A stretch of 64,000 bases of DNA. Source: Bacillus cereus G9842 (GTDB taxonomy: Bacteria; Bacillota; Bacilli; Bacillales; Bacillaceae_G). The position numbers and the translations under genes were made by a program. The notes beneath the pieces were generated by a model. That model had not been told where the DNA came from, searched no databases, and was given only the letters and a program-made list of their open reading frames with translations. Positions 24,005-32,672 of this stretch are shown in pieces (positions within the stretch are counted from its first letter, which is position 1; each line of letters opens with the position of its first letter). The stretch is taken from positions 124,001 to 188,000 of the forward strand of contig NC_011775.1 in the NCBI RefSeq assembly GCF_000021305.1. The letters are read 5' to 3'.

Positions 24005-24064
24005 TTACTTGGGAATTTGTTTGTAAGGAGAGGCAATATACTTGATATAACCTTTGTATTCCAT
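24005..24064 (-). CDS. possible 19-residue peptide
   Basis: ATG at 24062-24064 behind AAAGGTGAA opens MEYKGYIKYIASPYKQIPK. It lies between a 23-codon frame and the 96-residue gene, with a new ribosome binding site just before each. Could be a leader peptide; support is only the spacing and ribosome binding sites. Confidence 0.3.
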   Translation of the reverse strand: MEYKGYIKYIASPYKQIPK

Positions 24065-24077
24065 TAGTTATTCACCT

Positions 24078-24149
24078 TTACTCTCCTTTGATTAAATACG
24101 TGAATTCAAATCGGATTTTTCTAAATAAATTTAATGATGCTCCTTTCAT
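24078..24149 (-). CDS. possible 23-residue peptide
   Basis: ATG at 24147-24149 with a perfect AGGAGG 6 bases upstream opens MKGASLNLFRKIRFEFTYLI then KGE. It is basic and amphipathic. First in a row of tiny frame, tiny frame, 96-residue gene. No known homologue. Confidence 0.35.
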   Translation of the reverse strand: MKGASLNLFRKIRFEFTYLIKGE

Positions 24150-24311
24150 GTAAACCTCCTATATTTGTATTTCTAATTTTCCGAATAACAATTGGGTTAA
24201 TGATAATTACATACCTATCCCATTGAATTCCTACCATGCATTATAATCATTTTAACCTTAGATTCTAATAGGCATTTTTGAAGTAATTGGCGTACCGCCA
24301 ACATTTTAACG

Positions 24312-24409
24312 AAAATATACACTAAGCAAATTAATGCATTACAAGAGAAAGATGATAAATGGATGTTATATAATACATAAGTATTCGATAGATCGTTAGT
24401 GTATATTTT
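24312..24409. repeat. 14-bp inverted repeat upstream of the endonuclease-like gene
   Basis: AAAATATACACTAA at 24312-24325 and TTAGTGTATATTTT at 24396-24409 are exact complements separated by 70 bases. They lie just upstream of the gene starting at 24434, so they may be paired operator sites or form a leader hairpin. Confidence 0.5.
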
Positions 24410-24433
24410 ATAAATCGGGGAGGCTTGAAATAC

Positions 24434-25427
24434 ATGGACAGCGTATTGCCTATTGGAACGAAACGTGGATGTCTTACTATAATCGGTGGTTTTGAAGCAT
24501 ATCTAGAAGAAGTTGCTAAAAAGAAAATTGCAGACCTAGAACAAAAAAAGCAACGGTTTATAAATGGGGAAAAAATTAGTGGAAATAATTTTGATTCTGT
24601 AGATGTTTATGATAAAACTATACAAAATTGGAAGTCTTACAAAAAAATACCAATTTCAGTGTAGATGCGGAAAAATAGGATATTTAGATGAAGCTACTTT
24701 ATTAAGAAGAAAAAGATGGCTGGATTGTGGAGAAAAGTGTGGATTAAAACAAGACCGTGAGAGAAAAAGGATAGCCTCATATCCTAGAGAAAAAGATGAA
24801 AGTTATGATATTGATTTTTCTAATACTACGCATGAATCATTAGAAGTATTAGAATGTATTGATGAAAATTATGAGGGGAAAATTCTTGTGCAAGATAAAC
24901 GGAAAAATGGAGCTGGTACAGTTAAAGTATTTAAGTTATATAAATGTCGTTGTTATCTGTGCGGTAAAGAACATAAATTTAAGTCATCAGATTTTGAGAT
25001 AAAGATAAGGAAATATGGACCTAGAGCAAAAGATGGATATCATTGTGATGCTTATTGTGACTGTCATAACATTTCATCATTTCAATGGCGAACTATAAAA
25101 ATACTGAGAGAGAATAATGTTGCATATAGAGTTGAAGTTGAGTTTCAAGACTTATATGGTGTAGGGCAAAAGAACTTGTTGCGTTATGATTTTGCTGTTC
25201 TTGATTCAGATAATAGCATTAAATGTCTTATTGAGTGTCAAGGTGAACAGCATTATAAGCCTGTAGATGAATTCGGTGGTGTTTCACAATATGAGTCTCA
25301 AGTAGAGAATGACAAATTAAAACGTGTTTATGCTGAGTCACAAAATATACCTTTATTTGAAATTAAATATACTTGTAATACATACGAAAAGGAAATAAAA
25401 ATCCTTAATAATGCTGGAATTATTTAA
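24434..25427 (+). pseudogene. endonuclease-like gene interrupted by a frameshift in an A7 run
   Basis: The ATG at 24434 has GGGGAGG 10 bases upstream. The first frame gives an opening typical of phage endonuclease-associated proteins (PIGTKRGCLTIIGGFEAYLE) and stops at 24662-24664. Removing one A of the run at 24641-24647 joins it to the second frame: KSYKKYQFQCRCGKIGYLDE, then further Cys pairs and a C-terminal domain. That domain has RYDFAVLD, IECQGEQHY and a late VENDKLKRVYAESQNIPLFE, the D...ExQ...K layout of PD-(D/E)XK/Vsr-type homing-like endonucleases. So one ~330-residue gene was probably broken by a homopolymer slip, by sequencing error or by natural phase variation. Confidence 0.6.
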
Positions 25428-25459
25428 TTACATACTTGCACCTGTTTCAATAGCATAAG

Positions 25460-25489
25460 CAAAAAGCATCTGATTAGGATGCTTTTTTA
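25460..25489 (+). terminator. Rho-independent terminator
   Basis: AAAAAGCATC and GATGCTTTTT with a 7-base loop and T tail, just after the endonuclease-like gene. Confidence 0.85.
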
Positions 25490-25517
25490 TTTTATAATGA
25501 AAAAAACCTGGATAGTG

Positions 25518-25697
25518 CTATATAATTTTCTTCATACCACATTGACGGCATTCTCTTAAAAAGATGAAATCTTTAACGGAACTTTTGAATGATGTATTGC
25601 CACAATTATCACAGCGACCACTAATTTTATCGGGAAACTCTTTGTATGTGTATATTTTACTTAGATCATATTCTTGTTTAGGTTCTTTACTTTCCAT
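25518..25697 (-). CDS. small zinc-ribbon protein
   Basis: 59 residues from the ATG at 25697 (AGGTG 5 bases upstream; an upstream GTG is too near it). Charged N-terminus, then CDNCGN and CRQCGM, a classic two-CxxC zinc ribbon spaced by about 20 residues. Such small ribbons bind nucleic acids or act as adaptors. Function unknown. Confidence 0.6.
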   Translation of the reverse strand: MESKEPKQEYDLSKIYTYKEFPDKISGRCDNCGNTSFKSSVKDFIFLRECRQCGMKKII

Positions 25698-25706
25698 TTG
25701 TTTCAC

Positions 25707-26010
25707 CTACATTTCAATCTGAATTAATACAACTTAATCATAATAACATGAAGTATTCAGATAGTGGATGCTTTTCATTTTGGAGGAGATGAAGTTTGAG
25801 AATCCCTTAGCGTATAAAAACGTTAAAATGTGCGTGCTACCCCTAATTGCAATTTTTAATGACATGAAGTAAATATTTTAAAATGTATGCTTTTAGGAAA
25901 GATGAAGTGAAAAACTTCGCGAGATTGCAAATAAGTGAGTAAAATCCCTATACTACGTTTAAAATGCCGTTGTGAGGGATTCTTTTATACTTACGGTATA
26001 CAATAATTAG
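25707..26010. other. intergenic region, nothing recognised
   Basis: AT-rich with several AGGAGA-like runs followed only by frames of a few codons. No repeat, RNA or gene supported. Confidence 0.4.
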
Positions 26011-26011
26011 C

Positions 26012-26053
26012 AAATATAAAAAGGCAGTATTATACGGATATAACACTACCTTT
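26012..26053 (-). terminator. Rho-independent terminator (minus strand)
   Basis: AAAGGTAGTGTTATA pairs with TATAATACTGCCTTT (two wobbles), then TTTAT on the minus strand. It terminates the 57-residue gene that follows at 26119-26292. Confidence 0.6.
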
Positions 26054-26118
26054 AACATTAATTACAGTATAAAATTTTAATAGTATTTAGAGAATATATT
26101 TAATACAAATACTCTATG

Positions 26119-26292
26119 CTAGTTCATTCTTTCTTCTTTTTTAAATAAAAATATTTCACTGGGGTATTTAGGTATATGTACAACATGATCTTGTTCTTTT
26201 TTAAATTTCATTAATTCATTAAATTTCCCCTGTTCAGAATCACGATGTAACCCAATTAATAAAACAGGTTCTTTTGATTGATTTTTTCTCAT
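26119..26292 (-). CDS. 57-residue protein of unknown function
   Basis: ATG at 26290-26292 with AAGGAGGAG 6 bases upstream opens MRKNQSKEPVLLIGLHRDSE, then QGKFNELMKFKKEQDHVVHI, ending FKKEERMN. Basic, soluble. Strong ribosome binding site and a downstream terminator support a real gene. It lies 67 bases downstream of the degenerate recombinase on the same strand, so the two may be cotranscribed. Confidence 0.6.
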   Translation of the reverse strand: MRKNQSKEPVLLIGLHRDSEQGKFNELMKFKKEQDHVVHIPKYPSEIFLFKKEERMN

Positions 26293-26359
26293 AAAACTCC
26301 TCCTTCTACTAATATTTTTAAACTAAAATTCTATGTAACGTTCCTATTAAGCTATTTTA

Positions 26360-27241
26360 TCACTCTTTATTTTTTATTGCTCTTCTATATCGGTTTACTG
26401 CATGAACACTTGTTAATCTAAATTCTTTCTTTATTTCTTCTGGAGTTTTACCTTGTTTCAAGCTTTCGATAATAGCAGTATTTCTTAAACGTTGGGCAGA
26501 TATTGCAGGTATTCCAGCATATCGTGCTTCTTTCTTTACTAGCTTTTGTATTGCCTTATCAGTTAATCTTTTAGGTTCATCATTTTCATAACTCCAACTA
26601 TAAGTCATTCGAATATTGTCAAAAGAAACAAATACAGGTTTAGAGGCATCTCGAAATGGTCTTAATACACTTGGAATAGACATATAGTATCGATATAAAC
26701 GATCCATATCTTCACGTAAAATATGAATCGTTTGATTTGCTAATGAAATATAACACTTATGGAAGTTAATTTGATTCATATTTAACTCTGAAATTTCACT
26801 TAAAGAAAGACCATATTTCCCCATTAATACTACTATGGTTATATTCCTGTCTAATAATATTTTTTTTATTTTATATTCCTTCTCTCCACTGTAATTAGAG
26901 GAGGTTTTAATGGAATTAATTAATTTCAGCAAATCGTCTTTTGAAATATACTCAATCGTTTGCTGCTGCATTTGATCATAAATTATTATTTCAAGCTTGG
27001 TACCATAGAGAAAATTGTAAAAATTATTTAAAACGGACTGAATGCGTTTAACAGAGGAGATTTTCATTTTTGAAGTAAGTTCTTTTAAGTAACGAGTATA
27101 CGTTTCTTGAGATAGTGGCTGCTTTACGGACTCAAAATAAAGTAATAATTCCTTTATATATCTATCTATTGTTCCTTTCTTATATCCTTTGTGTAATAAG
27201 TATTCATTATATTCCTTTAATCTAGCTTTTTGATAGTTCAT
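26360..27241 (-). CDS. tyrosine recombinase-like protein lacking catalytic residues
   Basis: 293 residues. The N-terminal ~80 residues form a SAM-like core-binding domain (YNEYLLHKGYKKGTIDRYIK), and the C-terminal half has the recombinase fold. The first catalytic Arg is replaced in YGLSLSEI (Ser146). HxLRHT has become QRLRNT (Gln250, Asn254; R253 kept). The LGH box is RLTS. Only the final Tyr (Y285) is in place. It probably binds DNA without strand exchange, perhaps as a regulator or accessory factor to the intact recombinase at 10.9 kb. It starts MNYQKAR with no strong ribosome binding site. Confidence 0.65.
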   Translation of the reverse strand: MNYQKARLKEYNEYLLHKGYKKGTIDRYIKELLLYFESVKQPLSQETYTRYLKELTSKMKISSVKRIQSVLNNFYNFLYGTKLEIIIYDQMQQQTIEYISKDDLLKLINSIKTSSNYSGEKEYKIKKILLDRNITIVVLMGKYGLSLSEISELNMNQINFHKCYISLANQTIHILREDMDRLYRYYMSIPSVLRPFRDASKPVFVSFDNIRMTYSWSYENDEPKRLTDKAIQKLVKKEARYAGIPAISAQRLRNTAIIESLKQGKTPEEIKKEFRLTSVHAVNRYRRAIKNKE

Positions 27242-27334
27242 ACAATCTCACCTACTTTCAATGCAATAAAGTATAAAATTCTACTTTCACATTACAATAA
27301 TCATTTATGAAATATTTTAACCTGAATTCTTTAA

Positions 27335-27367
27335 TAAAAAAAGAGACTCCATATAATATGAAGTCCA
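27335..27367 (-). terminator. Rho-independent terminator (minus strand)
   Basis: GGACTTCAT and ATGGAGTC pair across a 5-base loop, followed by TCTTTTTTT on the minus strand. It ends the transcript from 29.2 kb before the recombinase-like gene. Confidence 0.65.
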
Positions 27368-27395
27368 TAGCTATTTAATTTAGTTTAGTAGTAAT

Positions 27396-27806
27396 CTAAA
27401 TTAAATTTATTACAAATGATAATCGTTTTTTAGCTTCTGCCATTACAATTGCCCATTTATTATTTTCACTTTCCTCCCAACCAATACTAGTATAAAAGAA
27501 AGCATCCTCAATAAAGATTTCCTTAAATTCAGTACTTACTGCTAATTTGAATTTTTGATTTAACATATCCCATGATTTGCATTCATTTAATAGGGAATAT
27601 GAACTATACAATAACTCATGAAAAGAAATTTCGGTTTTCTTATTTGAACAAGTTTTTTCACTTATTATATACAAACTCAAGATGGATAAAAAACTTTCAC
27701 AATACTCAGTCCAAAAGGGTTGTACTGATGTATTTGCTGCTGATAATTTAATTATTTTCTTACCGAATTCATTTCGATAAGACTTTAAAATTACTGCTTC
27801 TTCCAT
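27396..27806 (-). CDS. protein of unknown function
   Basis: 136 residues, ATG behind AGGAGG. Soluble and helical (LLYSSYSLLNECKSWDMLNQ; a C-terminal MAEAKKRLSFVINLI). Third of three same-strand genes of unknown function (29183 to 27396) with a terminator after it. Confidence 0.5.
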   Translation of the reverse strand: MEEAVILKSYRNEFGKKIIKLSAANTSVQPFWTEYCESFLSILSLYIISEKTCSNKKTEISFHELLYSSYSLLNECKSWDMLNQKFKLAVSTEFKEIFIEDAFFYTSIGWEESENNKWAIVMAEAKKRLSFVINLI

Positions 27807-27856
27807 AGAACATCCTCCTCTTATTATCTATTGCCTATAATAAAAAGCGTATTCCC

Positions 27857-28348
27857 CTACAATACTTCCCTTATATCTTTGGTCATTAAATATTCTATTA
27901 ATTCCCTTTTAGTAAACATTAAACTATTTTGTGTTTCTTGATTAATTAATGAGTATGGTGTAAGAAGTTGGTCATTATTCTTAAATCTCACTTCAAATTC
28001 TTCTTGTCCATTTCCATTTGCTACAGCTAAATACACTGTATTTTTACGCGTATGTACTTTCTCTAACAACTGGATTATTTTATCAGCTAACTCATTATTA
28101 AAGTCCTTAATTAAAAATCTTTGTGCAGCTCCTTCAAAAACCCTCAAGCAAATTTCAGCACTCGCATTACGAAATGCTCCTTTTTTTAGGACCTTTTTTA
28201 CTTCCGTATTTAATCCTTCTTTTTGGATTCTATCTAAAGTAGTTTTTAAATCAATTGATAACGTAGTATTATCTGGCATTTTAAGACTAAATTCCTCATT
28301 TGGTAAACCTTTATTTGCAACAAATTTCTCCACAAATGTTTGTTTCAT
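27857..28348 (-). CDS. protein of unknown function
   Basis: 163 residues from the ATG at 28348; an upstream TTG at 28357 overlaps the ribosome binding site. Soluble, with an opening of FVANKGLPNEEFSLKMPDNT and a helical middle. Lies between two other unknown genes on the same strand. No motif recognised. Confidence 0.5.
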   Translation of the reverse strand: MKQTFVEKFVANKGLPNEEFSLKMPDNTTLSIDLKTTLDRIQKEGLNTEVKKVLKKGAFRNASAEICLRVFEGAAQRFLIKDFNNELADKIIQLLEKVHTRKNTVYLAVANGNGQEEFEVRFKNNDQLLTPYSLINQETQNSLMFTKRELIEYLMTKDIREVL

Positions 28349-28445
28349 AATACCCAAACTCCATTTCTTAATATTTTTATTCTGTGCTGTATAAAATACA
28401 TTCTTATTGATAATAATTTACTAGCGAACAACTTACGTGAAACAA

Positions 28446-29183
28446 TTACAACATCTCTAAAACTTCACTATTTTCCATTGCAATATTAAATTCTTCTTCA
28501 CACTGTTCTTCTGTCCAATAATTAATTTTTTCTTTAGGGAATCCCATAACATGCAAACCTTTTCTACATTCACTCATTTTCGGAATCCATTTCATTACTT
28601 CCGCCTCATTACCATATAGTTCTTTAGTAATTTCATTCATGAATAAGTGATTTGTCTTTTCCCATTTCAAACCTTCTACAGTATGTTCTACAGCTATTCC
28701 TTCTTCATTTACCCATCTATCCCCAATTACGCTTTTACTTACCATTTCTTTGGTGCTGATTAGGGCAGGATTGACACCATACGCGATTGATTCAAAAGTG
28801 AGGATGTCATGTAGTTCCAAATACTCTTTGTATTCCTCTTTTAATATTTTTATAAACTGTTCTTTTGAAACCTTTGTTTCACATTTTGGATTTTGAACCG
28901 GATATAATCCACCAGATTTCAAATATTCTCCTTTGCTTTCATCATAATACCGAAATTCAGTTATCCAAGCTTCATCAAAATAATCATTCTTGATAATATC
29001 AATAAGAATTTCTTCCGTTTCCTTATGATAATAGAGGGATAAGCATCTAGAGATTTCCCCTTCGTAAAAAGTTTCCCACTCTTTCTTTTTATCGTTATTC
29101 TCTAACATAAATATATGATTTGTGTTTACAACAAAACTCAAGTTACCATCACAGAACTCAAAATCAACAGTATATTTTTCCAT
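28446..29183 (-). CDS. protein of unknown function
   Basis: 245 residues from the ATG at 29183, with AAAGGGGA 9 bases upstream. Acidic and aromatic-rich soluble protein (CLSLYYHKETEEILIDIIKN, RYYDESKGEYL, GLKWEKTNHLFM). No membrane segment, cysteine cluster or catalytic motif. First gene of the three-gene unknown group ending at 27396. Confidence 0.5.
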   Translation of the reverse strand: MEKYTVDFEFCDGNLSFVVNTNHIFMLENNDKKKEWETFYEGEISRCLSLYYHKETEEILIDIIKNDYFDEAWITEFRYYDESKGEYLKSGGLYPVQNPKCETKVSKEQFIKILKEEYKEYLELHDILTFESIAYGVNPALISTKEMVSKSVIGDRWVNEEGIAVEHTVEGLKWEKTNHLFMNEITKELYGNEAEVMKWIPKMSECRKGLHVMGFPKEKINYWTEEQCEEEFNIAMENSEVLEML

Positions 29184-29315
29184 TATTCTCAATCCCCTTT
29201 CTTATTCTATAAGAGCCAAATCTAACATTTTATTTTCATATAAGGTTCTTCACCAATAAAAATGCCTTATTAAGACACTTTGAATAGGAAAAGAACCTTT
29301 TAGAATTCCAATAAA

Positions 29316-31441
29316 CTACTTTTTAAACATAACTTTACCGTCGATAACGCATAGTGCTTTTCTAAAAGTTTTGTCCTTAAACACGAACCCATCAATCATA
29401 CTAGTTTCACCATTATTAACTAGTTCTTCAATATGGGTAGGTGTCAAATTTACACCACATATATTTTTAGAGATCTTAAATTCACATCCGTTTTTAAATC
29501 CACTACACCCTATAAACTTTTGATGCTCTACTAAGTTATCCTTACACAATGGACATTTAAATCCAGTATCTTTACTTGATGGCTTATTATCATTTTTTGC
29601 TTGATTAAACCCCCAATCTATACATTTTTTTTCAGAATCATAGTATAAAAATGTTTCAAATGTTCTTTCACTTTTACTAGATTTAAAACCTTTAATTACA
29701 TCTGTCTTTTTATCTTTTAATAATTTTTTAACTTGAGCAGGAGATATTTTTTTCTTAGCAATAACTTTTTGGATAGAGAAGTTACATTGTTTTTCTGAAT
29801 AACCCTTACAGCCATAAAATTTTTCATGTTCTACAATATCTGAACCACAATTAGGACATTCACCAATTTTCTTCATTTCTTCTAGTTGAGCAATCTCAGA
29901 ATCAAAATTCCATGTTTGTGACCTTAACCCTATAGACTCACATAGTTTTTTTGCAAATTCTTTAGACTGTTTTATAAAATGTTTATAATCATAATCCCCT
30001 TCTGCAATAGCCTTTAAAGCTTGTTCCCATCTTGCTGTCATAATAGGAGAAGCAATTATAGACTCTCTCCCTAATGCTTCTATAAGCATCTTAGCCTTTG
30101 GTGTAGGAAACACTACATTGTTTTTACAAATAATGTATCCCTTAGCGAATATGTTTTCTATGATTGAAGAGCGAGTCGCCTCCGTACCCAGTCCTTCTGT
30201 ACTATTTAGAGATTTTGCTAAGGCTTTATCCTCTACATTTCGACCACAATTTTTCATTACAGAGATTAGATCCCCTTGTGTATATCTTTTCTTTGGCTTA
30301 GTTTTTCCTTCTTTTATGCTAACTTTGTCCGTTATTCCTCGGCTGCCTTCGTTTAAAATGGGAATACTTTCATTACTGTTGTCTTGCTCTTTAGTAGTAG
30401 ACTTCTCCTCATGTATGACATCACGCCATCCCTCTATTTTCGATACTTTACCACTAGTTATAAATTTCTCTTGATTAACATTAGTAATTATCGTAGTTTG
30501 ACTTACTTCAGCATCCTCATAATGAGCCGCTATAACACTTCTTACAATTAAGTCATATATTTTCTTTTGATTTTCATTCAGTTTAGAAAAATCCGGTATT
30601 ACACCCGTAGGAAGTATTGCATGATGATCTGAAACCTTTTTATTGTTTTGATAACGCGATTGATGTTTTAGTTTACCTGGTTCTTTAATTTTTTGTGTAA
30701 ACTCTCTATACATACCAATTTGAGACAGTCCCTTTATTATCTCTGGAAATTCATTTATCTCTGCATCAGTTACATAATTTGAATCTGTACGCACGTAACT
30801 TATATAAGATGCTTCATATAGTGCTTGTCCAGCATCTAAAACAGCTTTAGAACTCATCTTATATAGTTTATTGGCTCTTATTTGTAAATCCGATAAATTA
30901 TAAAATTGTGGAGGCTTTATTTTCAAAATATCTTCAGTTACTTTTTCAGCAGTTGCCTCTTTATCTTTTACTTTTGAGACTATTAAAACAGCTGCATCTT
31001 TTGTATTAAATTGATCAATATTGTTCTTTAAATCTTTCCACTTACCTGTATACGTGTTTCCTCCAATATTAAATTGTGCTTGAATTGTCCAGAAAGGCTC
31101 AGATTTAAAATCAAGGATTTCCTCCTCCCTATCACAAATAATACGAATTAAGGGGGTTTGAATACGCCCTACACTCCAAGTCCCTTGGTTCTTCATGTTC
31201 TCAGTGCTTTTTGAATTTTTCATTTGAATTGATAACGCCCGCGTTGCAGATAAACCTACGTAATAATCTGCTACACTTCGCGAGTATGCACTATAAAATA
31301 GTGGTTTTGTCTCCTCACCATCTTTAAGAGATAAAAAAGCCTTCTTAATTGCCGCTGCAGCTAATGAAGAAGACCACAATCTTTTTACAGGTTTTGTCAA
31401 ACCATTATACTGATAGATTAGATTAAAAATATTCTCTCCTT
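29316..31441 (-). CDS. topB: topoisomerase III, exon 2 (catalytic and C-terminal part)
   Basis: Begins with AAGGAGAG right after the group II intron, which restores the reading REGENIFNLIYQYNGLTKPVK across the splice. A start at 31400 would be a minor in-frame ATG. Motifs of type IA topoisomerases: WSVGRIQTPL, ALYEASYISYVRTDS with the catalytic Tyr in ISYVRTDS, and TEGLGTEATRSSIIENI. Two C-terminal zinc-binding repeats (CPNCGSDIVEHEKFYGC and CPLCKDNLVEHQKFIGC) follow. It relaxes and decatenates DNA. Plasmid topoisomerase III genes often accompany conjugation. Functional protein requires intron splicing of the RNA; total about 825 residues. Confidence 0.88.
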
Positions 31442-32188
31442 ATTGTGATAGGTAAAACTTTGATATAATCTCTGCTTTTTCCCCCACACTAAACCGTACA
31501 TGAAAGTTTCCCTTCATACGGCTTGCCATCAATATTGCTTTTTCCTCACAATATTGACTAATGCCCTTCGCTCCTTTATGTTTCCATAAATTCCACGCTA
31601 CTATGACATCGCTATCACTCAAATAAAGATAAGTTATAGGATTCCTCCTTTTCCTTACCACCGCTTCACAGAATGTAGGTTCTCTGCGTCCTGAGCTTTC
31701 ATCGTTCCAATGATTCTATCCACTATATGGTACCCTTAGGTGCCTTCTATGAGCCTGCGTGCTAGACAGTACCTATAATACTGTAAGGTTGTTCATAGCC
31801 GCGAATTTACTTAACCTCACACACAACACAAAATATGGTTTACTATCATTTCTGATTGTATGGTTATAGACTCGTTAATTCGAAAGTTCGTCAGTTATTT
31901 CATATAACATTCTCACCATAGATACTTTACGGACCCCCGGCCTATGGGATACATCCTCTTACTAAAAGGACTTTCGGTTAAAACACATTTTTCACTACGG
32001 TATCTGTCAGCCGTCTTCACCGAGCTTCACACATTTAAACATCCTACCTTTCAATGCATGTCGGAGACTTAGGGGAAACATTTCAAGACGTTACTCTATC
32101 ATTCTGTCTCTCGAATCATTAGTTCTATCTTAATGGGGCCTTCCCTTGTCTAAGATGCCTAAGCTTTTCACTTAGGAACGATTCGCAC
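31442..32188 (-). other. ORF-less group II intron interrupting topB
   Basis: On the minus strand it begins GTGCG (consensus GUGYG) at 32188 and ends CACAAT (AY end) at 31442, 747 nt. Splicing joins ...GGTCGTG to AAGGAGAGAAT and restores the topoisomerase III motif DAGREGEN. Domain V is at 31490-31523: AGCCGTATG with the AGC triad, GGGAAAC loop side, ACGGTTT closing. Domain VI follows with TTTTACCTATC containing the branch-point region. No reverse transcriptase gene remains; only a ~70-codon frame overlapping the 3' domains is seen. It must rely on a maturase from elsewhere or splice poorly. Confidence 0.88.
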
Positions 32189-32537
32189 CACGACCTGCAT
32201 CACATGCATTAATCATTACTTTAATGTCTGATCTATTTGCCAGTTGTTTAATTAATCTCAGTTGCTGTTCCTTACCCTTGGCTGGTCTTAAAGGAATATT
32301 ATCCGGAGTAATAGGCAAAGTATCCCATGACCATGTTTTATATTTTTCGTCGATATATTCAGGGTCGGCCAATTCAACCAAATGTCCAAATGCATAAGTG
32401 ATAATGCCGCTAGAACCTGTAATATTATTTTCTTCAACTTCTATAAAACCATTTTTAATTTTATGCGGAAATATCTTAGCTATAGCCTTTGCCGCATCCG
32501 GCTTTTCAGCGATTAGTATAAAGGGTTTATTTAACAT
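32189..32537 (-). CDS. topB: topoisomerase III, exon 1 (Toprim part)
   Basis: 116 codons from ATG (GGAGGG upstream) to the intron. It contains the Toprim start KPFILIAEKPDAAKAIAKIF, the FGHLVEL segment typical of topoisomerase III, and the acidic NACDAGR motif cut exactly by the intron. Read without splicing it would end within the intron a few codons on, giving an inactive fragment. Confidence 0.88.
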
Positions 32538-32573
32538 ACTAATCCGTCCCTCCTTAATCTTTTATTAATCAAT

Positions 32574-32612
32574 AAAAAAAGATACAATCGCACATAAGGC
32601 AAATGTATCTTC
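32574..32612 (-). terminator. Rho-independent terminator (minus strand)
   Basis: AAGATACA and TGTATCTT pair with a 17-base loop, followed by TTTTTATT on the minus strand. It separates the AAA+ ATPase gene from topB. Confidence 0.65.
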
Positions 32613-32672
32613 CTAACTAATTATTTATTTTACTCATTTTGTCCTGATATTTTAATGGTAATTCTACAGGAA

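Noticed and set aside
31440..31661. 73-codon frame in the group II intron read as a separate gene
   Set aside because: It overlaps intron domains V and VI; at most a remnant of an intron-encoded protein.
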